Source: Blastomussa wellsi
Lineage: Eukaryota; Cnidaria; Anthozoa; Scleractinia; Plerogyridae
DNA length: 64,000 nt
Assembly: GCA_947652115.1 (NCBI GenBank)
Contig: OX393564.1
Span: 9,453,993 to 9,517,992 of the forward strand
Direction of reading: 5' to 3'
Part shown: positions 43,501 to 52,500 of the stretch, one piece after another
How the letters are laid out: the number at the start of each line of letters is the position of its first letter
How positions within the stretch are numbered: the stretch's first letter is position 1
Position numbers and translations under genes: made by a program
The notes under the pieces: model-generated
Databases searched by the model: none
The model's input: the letters and a program-made list of their open reading frames with translations, nothing else
What the model was told of the DNA's origin: nothing

Positions 43501-46500
43501 ATGGCAAACCACTAGTCATGAATACTTTTCTTCTTGGTGACTATCATGTCATGGACAACACAACAATCTTTGTTCAAGTTCATCCCTGGAATGAAGAGTA
43601 AGTGTGATAATTGCATTACAGCGTCACATGAATTGTACATGTTTTCTGTCAGACATTTTATGTCAAACTTATATGTAAGTTTGTTCATTTTTGTTATCAA
43701 TTTAGAAAAATCTTGAGTATTTCTAAGATAAACAGCTTTTACTTTCAATATAATTTTGGTGTTTGAAATTACAGCACTCGTATAGTATTATTTTTTCTTA
43801 ACTATTTTCAATTGGAATTAAATTCTAAATGAACAGCAGCATTCAGTAGTAACATAATGCATATCAACAAGGGGATTAAAATGATTCCTGTCTATGACAA
43901 AAGTTTAGAACTGATAATCATACTTCTAGTGAGTGGAGCTACAAGTACTTTATCATCTCTTCCCTTCTTATTTGTTTGAATTTAAGCTGGATTGGTTTGT
44001 ATAGCAGCACATTGTCAAACTTAATACGATGATGATGCACAATCTCTTTTTTTTATTCAGTTGGTACGTTGGTAAAATGTCAGCCGGTGATATCGAGTCT
44101 ATAGTCAAGGAGCTCGGTGATGCTACAGATGGAATGTTCCTCGTCAGAGAGAGCATCACGTATCCAGGAGATTACGTTCTTTATGTCTGGTGAGTTAACA
44201 TCATGGCATGTATCTTGAGAGGAAAAACTTTTAGGGGAAGTCTCAGATACCGGATTTCTCCCACTTGATTAATTTGAATTCTTACTTCACACGTAGCCTA
44301 ACTGGCCCAATGTTCTAAAATATCCTGGAATCACCACTAAAGGACTCAAGTCAGCCTCCACCATTTTCAATGCCATAAAATTTATGAAAATTGCTTTGTG
44401 ACGCGAAATCTTATTGCATCTGTTAAATTATCCTTAGCAGTTTCACGGCAAATTCTTTCGTTTAGACGCGCTCAGCATGAAATAGAAAACCGAAAAATTC
44501 AACAAACACAAAGGCGCAACTGACTAGGGTCCAACTGACTAGGGTCCTTGGATTCGCTCCGACGAAGGGCTAACGCTCGAAACGTCAGCTCTTGAATCTC
44601 TTTACGGTGGCCAATTGACATTATCAACCCAGTTGATAAAACCAAATTATATCCTTTAAGCTGCTACTGCTACAGGTCTCGTGCAATTTTGAACACCTTT
44701 TGCTGATTGTATTGCTGTATCTACAGGTACAAAGGCAAGTCATATCACTATAGAGTGCTCAACAAGAAAAACTCTTTCTCTGTTGATAACAAGCAGCAAT
44801 TTGGCAGCTTGTCTGATTTGGTTGAGGTGAGCATTGAAGTTTATGGGGCAAGAAGTACATAATATTTATCTTAGGCAAAACCCAAACAGTGGCAAGAAAG
44901 GGATGTCAAGGTGATCCAGGAAAAGTAAACTGATAATATAAGCTGGGAGAGAAAGATGGATGGAGTGTGTGAGAGAAGGACCCAAGCAGACGAGAGAGGG
45001 AGGGAAATGGTACATATAAAGTATTCATTAGAGTTTTTTACCTTGAGTATCATTATAGGAAATCGCACGACGTTGAGTACAATTCGTGATTAATAGGTAC
45101 GAGTGATATTTTGAAAGTTCTCAAAATTGCGCGAGCCTTTAGGCGAGTGCAATTTGAGATTGCACGATTGTTATATAAGGCTCTTCAAGTAATAATTGAC
45201 ATTGATGTTAAACCTTAATATGTAGATATCTATAAGGAAACGGATCACTATTCGTTTAGACATAATGATAAGTTAACTCTTAACTATTGGTAATTCCCTG
45301 GTAAAAGAACCTGTCATAGATTTCCGTTGAAACTTGGCACATGTTTGCAACAAGTCAAGAAAATTATAAAAATGTAATAAAAAGTGGGGGTCACCGTGCT
45401 CGTTTCCACGTGACAGTGCTGACGAATATGGCTATTTACGCTTCTCTGGCAATAGTCCATATTTTCCTTAAAGTCTGCAGCATCTCACAACGTTTGACTT
45501 GGCTATTGTGTATTCACCAATGTACCAAAACAATGTCTTTGAACACATTTGTTTTTACTTTACGCTCCAAAATAGACTTATTTTTCATATGCCCTGTTCG
45601 GCCCTTTATAGCTGAATCCATGCAATTTAATTCAATTTCCAGAAAACTGGCCATAGATTTCTGGCAATTTTTTTCTTATTGAAAGAAAACACTATAATCA
45701 TTAAAATCATGAAATAAAATATGGGGGTCACCGTACTCGTTATCACGTTAGAGCCGCAGAATGTGCGCACGACCTGCATTTTTCTGAATTTGGAGCGAAG
45801 ACTGGGGCGAGTTTTCAAACTGTCATATGGTTTTAAGACTCTTGAAAGGTGGAAGACAGCATCGAAGAAAATATTTTTAAGAATTTTCATTGAAATACGG
45901 CAATTCGGACGTTATATGATAGAGTAGGAGCTTAAATGCCAATGTAGTGGTTCATTATAAGTTTAACAGCCATCCTCGGTAAGTCGAACTCAACAACTAA
46001 CACTACCACTTTATACGTTATACAAATTTTGAGACATCAAGACTCATCTTGGCCAGAAAACTTGCCTACCGACATTTTCATTAACGTTTACTCTTCAATC
46101 GACCCCATTTAATGATCTTTCTGCAGAAACTCCTTTTTGGCCACCATTTTGTTATGCGCAGTGCAAAACTATTGAATTACCTTAAGACAAGATATGCAAG
46201 AACGAATGTCCTCAAGTATACTTACTTTCATAGAGTTGTGGGAACATGGAACTCCCTTCCATTCGTGAAGCAACTAGTGTAAATTCTTGTAAAAGCTTTA
46301 GTCAAAAAGTTTTTTATGGATTAATATATTTTTTGTACGTTATTTACTATTACTATAATTCTGATTTGCATCATTTTTATTTTAGTACCATTTGTGATCT
46401 GCTTTAATATGGGGTCTTGTCTCTTTTGCATTTCATCCTTTGGCTTGTATGCCATAAATTTTAATAAATAAATAAATAAAATAACTTTAAAAACATCACA

Positions 46501-49500
46501 AGTACCTATCAATCACGAATTGTACGAGAAGGTCATGCGATTTTTTGTTTATAGTACATTCAACAAAATTAAAAGAAAACAGACCGCATAATATCGCATA
46601 ATATCGCTGAAGAATTTTGTCGAGGTCTTCCGCCGAATATTCTCCAAGATTAGGGTTAAATTTGTGCTCTTCAGCCCAGCTGTTTCTAGTCTCCTTCGCA
46701 GCTGTTATTAGGGTCGTCACGCAATGCTCCTCCCCACTGACGGCTGCTGAAACCTGAACCACATTCCTTTCCCTTTGTTTAGACTTTGAGTGATAATTTC
46801 AAACTACACCAATCGCACGTTACTTATTATTATCGCTAAAACCAGTCACGTATCAGTAATAGTTTGTCAATGAAGCGCCAGTTTTCATGAATTTAATGGC
46901 TCCTTCGCGAGATCTCAGAGATTTCCTGTGGATATATAAACTCCGAGAAAAATAGTCAACAACAGCTCCAGGTACTTCAATTGTTCGTTGCCTTCTAAAG
47001 AATAACAAAATTTTTAAATTTGGGAAAAGTTCACTCGAAGTTCTCGCCATTGCTGAAATAATTCGATCTTCGCTGTCGTCTGTAGAGCTTGCGTCAAATG
47101 CTAGCGATATATATTGATAAAAATTCATCGAGCATCAGATTTTATGAAACAACTAAAGAAAGAAATTGAAGAGGTATTCAATACAAGAGAAAAACCCAGG
47201 ACAAAGCGACTTCTACAACCAGATAAGACGGATAAGAAAGACGACAAGGAATCTAAATCGCAACGAAATGTCACGAAAAGCGGAAACACTATTAGGAGTT
47301 TCATTTGTCCGTTTTCGAGGTCGATGTTTAGTCATGTCTTCAACAGAAGTATCAGAGGACTTTTATTTTCTAAAACTGTGTGAATTGAGCAGTTTTTAGA
47401 GCAATACGATTCACCAGAAGACAGCGTAAACAACCCCACTATAAACACGCACCAGACCAAATGCCAAATAAAACAGGAAATTGAACTTACCAACCATCAT
47501 TCAATCTAATTAGTTTGTGGGAAAGCGCGGCTCATCATGAATGGGTCGCCAATAAAACTCGAGTTGTGATTGGACAATTTGTCTTGGCGTGACTGACTCA
47601 GGAATATGTGAGCCAACTTGTGACTGGCTAATCCGCGGAAAGGAATGTGGTTCGGGTTTAAGCAGCCGTTAGTGGGGAGGAGCATTGCGTGACGACCCTA
47701 ATAACGGCTACGAAGGAGACGAAGCTGTTCCATTCATTTATCCAGGTTTGTGTGCTTTTCTTTGTATTTTTGTTGGTTGCTGTTTCTTAAAGGTTTTGAA
47801 GCTCGTTCTCGTCAGAGAAAGCAAAATGACTGTCGGCCATTTTGTCTCACCATTTCAAATTTGCCTCGCTTGCCCTTGTTGCTATAGAAACAATACAAAC
47901 TCTGCGGAGTACAATTTGGGATTAATTGCACTGCTCTCGTCCAATCAGAATAAAGTAATCTTGTTGAGTGTACTATGACTATAAAAATACTCATTGCTAT
48001 TTCCCTTCCAGTATTACAAACACCAGCGTGGTTCTCTGAAAACACAACTGACTAAACCTGTGAAGTTTGACAAAGAACAGAGAGGTAAATACAGAAATAA
48101 CATGTCATTAGCCAGCATAATCAGACTACATGGTATCCAATTAAATTTGGCGCTGTGTCTTGTGTTACTTCACAGACATCCTTCTTCCAAATGTCCACCT
48201 TACAATTACTTTGAACTTCACTGCTACTTGAGCAGCTGTATTTACTTGTAAAAGCAATGATTAATTGAACAAACAAGCAAACAAATGACTTAATGCAAGT
48301 GTTCAGGAGTAGTTATATTGTCAAACAAACGGCAGTCAGTATGTAATAAAGCTAGGAACTCACTCATTCAGTATTGTTCTTTACCCAGGTGTTATTCCAC
48401 CAGCCATTTTGGCAAGAGGCAGCAAAGCCAAAGCAGCCTACAGACGAGCATTAGAGCATGGTAAAACATGCGACATCCGTGTGCGAGTTATGTTGATTGG
48501 ACAGGACCATGCAGGCAAGACAAGTGTTAAGAGATCCCTCAAGGGTGACAAGTTCAACAAAGATGAAGCCAGCACAGCTGGAGTGCAGATGGATCCCCCA
48601 TTGTTAAGGGTTGGAATTCAGCCTTGGAAGCCAGTTTCCCAGTCTGATGAACCCACCACTGTGTTTGATCACAAGAGTGCTCAGCTGGTGGCCAGGCAGC
48701 TGTCAGGGGGTTCAGATGAGCTGCAAGACGATTCGCCCACCAAATCCACTGCTTCTGGTCTGCTTGAGGAATGCCCTACAGGGAAGAAGTGTCAAACTAA
48801 TGGAGTAGAAAGCTCTGGATCTTATGTCGATCTAGAAAAGCTTCATTCTCAAACCAGTGCTCAATCCAATGGGATAAGATACTCTCAAGACTCCCCACCG
48901 TCCCAACGCAAGGAAGGTAAATATCACATTTATTTAAAATGAAGAATCAAACCTTTAGAGTACGGAATGACCAGGTAAAGAGGCATCCTGGTATTATAAT
49001 AAGTTGCACGTTACTCGGTACACGTATGTGTAACTGTAAGTCCCACAGAGCCTCTCCTTAGATTTTATGAAATTACTTTTAACTTGTTTGCCACCTACAT
49101 TAATTTCTCCTTGTCTCTAGCAATGGATGAAAGAAGTCTTTTAATAGCGCCTTCTTCACCACTTCTTCAAGACGAAGTTTTCACCAGTGAGTCTGAGTCT
49201 TTTGGTAATCTGCCACAGGAGATCATCAGCCTAGTAGAAGGTATCCTCTTACAAGACCACCAATCCAGTGTCGTTGATGAAATATGGCCAGTGATCTGGG
49301 ACTTTGCAGGCCAATCGCTCTATCATGCCATTCATCCTATCTTCATGTCGTGGGAGGCTGTGTATTTACTCATATCTGACCTGAGCAAAGACCTGTTCCA
49401 GAGAGCAGAGACTCCTATGAAACAGTCTCACCAACCCGCCGAGATGTCAAACAGGGGCGAATCAAGTCTTGATCATCTGATGAGATGGATGGATTTGGTT

Positions 49501-52500
49501 CATTCATTTAAGGATCCCAGCAGTGTGGAAGCCTCCGGCATTTCTCAACCTCCCGTCATCTTAGTTGGAACTCATGCCGACAAAGTAGCCGGAGATCCAT
49601 GGGACATCATGAATGTCATCTTGAACAGCTTTGAAGGAAAGGCATTTTCATCTCATATTGTTGAAGAGAAGTTTGTTGTTGACAACACTCGAGCTGGCCA
49701 GCCATTTCAACATGAGGATCTAAATGTTCAAAGGCTGAGGAAGAAAATTCTTTCTGTGGCATCAACATTACCTCACACAAAGCGGGAAATTCCCCTGCAG
49801 TGGCTTCGAGTTGAGAAAGTACTCCATCGCTTAGCCAGTAGTGGATTGAAGCACATCACTAAAACAGAATTTAAGGCGATTGCTAACAAAATTTGTCAGT
49901 TTGAAGTAGAAGAAGACAGTGAAGAGCTGTTGCATTTCTTGTGCGATTGTGGTGCAGTTCTTTATTTCCAGGAGTCCAGTCATTCTAACAGTGTGGTCAT
50001 CCTGGACCCACAGTGGTTAATCAACGTATTTTGTCAAATCATAGCAGTTGTACCCCACAAGAAAGAACCTATGCGAATCCGTGAACATCGCCGAATTCTT
50101 GCTAAAGATGGCATGGTGTCAGAAGAGCTTATTAACTATGCTTGTCAAAGCCTTAGCCTTGAGCTTTCGCAAGACTCACTCATTTCCATCATGGAAAAAT
50201 CTAACTTGATTTGCCGCTGGGTTGTCCAAAGTGGCAAAGTCGTCTATCTTGTTCCATCAATGTTGACAGCTAAGCCAGATGAGGAAATATCTGGATTAAT
50301 TGGTCAGGGATCGGTTGGAGCAATTTACATCAAATTCCACACTGGATATGTCCCTTATGGCTTGTTTTCAAGATTTCTTGTGTTGTTTGGTCAGTACGCA
50401 TCTCACGAGCTTTCTGCCAGACCTCCCAAGCTTTTCGCAAATGCAGCCAGGTTTTTCATTGGCAAGAAAGACAACTACAATTTAACATTTGCGTGCTTCA
50501 AGAGCGTGATTACGATTCATTTGGTTCATGAAGGCAAGTCAGAGGATGGAACAGAGACTGTCGCCATATGTGAGCAAGTTTGCAGGTATATTTTACAGTA
50601 GTATGTATACAAGTAGCGATAAAAATAAAACTTCACGGTTGTTAGCAGAGCCCAAAAGTAGTAGTAGTAGTAACAGTCAGACTCCAATTGTGATTTTGTC
50701 CATTGGCCTCCTCACCCTCATGCAATGTTGACAATTAACATTCATCTGCCACCCGAGTCTATTTTACCGTTTTCCAACATTGAAAGGAGGAACAAGGGTA
50801 CATTTACCTTATTAGTTGTTTTGTTGTTTAGTATCACTGAGACTTTTTGTGCCGTATTTTGACGAGCCCGTAGGCCGAGTCAAAATGCAAAAAAAAAGTA
50901 AAATTTTTCAGCGATACTACACAAAAAAGTCTAATAAGAGATTTTTATGTATGTGCGGGCAAATTTCTAACGGGTTATCTGGAGTACAAACACCGTGTGA
51001 TATTTGTACTCGTTTTGGGCGTTATTTGTACTCTATGAAGCACAGCTGGATAAAATTGAAACTGATTTTTATTCCTCCCACCAATGTGGCCCGGGTTCGA
51101 TTTCCGGACCTGGCCTCATATGTGGGTTAAGTTTGCTGTTTGGTTCTTGTCCTTGCTCCGAGAGATTTTCGCCGAGTACTCTGGTTTTCCAAATTTCTAA
51201 ATTCCAATTCGATCTGGAATGCACGGTCACGCAACCTCGTTCCCAGGGTCTCTCATCTTCTCGCCCTCCCTGAGCGAGAGAGGAGGGCGGGAAGATGAGA
51301 GACCCTGGGAACGAGGTTGACGCTCACGTTTAAATGAGCTCCAGCTCATTCATAAAATGGTACCGTGGGTAAACAAATTACATTTACAACGTTTTGTCAT
51401 CATAATTTCATGTTTTTACCAGTTTCCCAACAAGCTATGTCCATGGTTGTGGATCAAATGTTATAAAAGTTGTCCTAGGTGACCATTCGTCTCTGTTTTG
51501 ATGTGATATAAATTCTTTTCAGCAAAATTTCTTCTCTTCGTCATCTTTATGTTGAAAACATTAAGCAAACATTTTAGTAAGATGGATCCGCCTTCGTAAA
51601 GTGCACGTTTTACTGGGCTACCAAAACATGCACTCCCCCGCAGGGAGCAGAGGAGTTATGCTTGAAACATCAATAAAAGAAACGTCTTACCTTCGTTCTT
51701 GTATTTATTCTCTTAGTTAAAACCTCATTTGCGAACCAAACATACGTATTCATATGCGATCGATCGTTTCGAACCGCCATCATTCTGAATAGTGTACTTC
51801 CGCCACTAGTATGTTGCGGTGCACATCGTGCGAAAAGCCAACTGTCAACACGAAATGAGCGATCGCCAAAGGCCTGTTTCATGAATCCTTTCATCGTAAT
51901 GGTTTAGGTAGCTTAAAGATGACGTAAATGCTATGCCTAATCCAAAAACTGGGGCTCGTTTGTTGAATATGTAGCGAGTTATTGGGGGACGAAAATTCGA
52001 CCGAAATCTGTTTCATCCCTTGTCTCTATTCTTACTGCTGTGGCGTCTTTGGCGCCCACAGTTCGTCCAACTGAATGCTGCTCCCTGTGCTCTCCCCATA
52101 ATTTGTTACCCTCCAAAAGTGCCAAGTGGCGACAAAGGTTCCTGAGGTTGAAAAATCGAAATTCGCTTAATAACTCGATCTATAAAATGCCAAACTAGAA
52201 TTTAAAAAAGTAAATGGAAATCAGAAAGTAACAACCTTATTATTACACAAGGTTGATTAAGTAATTTTTCGCTTGTTGCTGTTTTGTTCTTTGTGGAAAC
52301 TTTTCTGTCCTAGTGTCACTAACATCTTTTACAGCAGTTTTTGAAACGTGGTATTTTCTGTTGAAATGGGTAGAAATATTATTGAATGTTATTTTGATTT
52401 CATTCCCGTCCTCTGAAAGTCTTACGTGTATGTATTGTCTTCCAGGAGGCCGGCCTATCAAATAAAAAAGCTGATACAGTTAGTAAGGGCTTTTTTGTCT

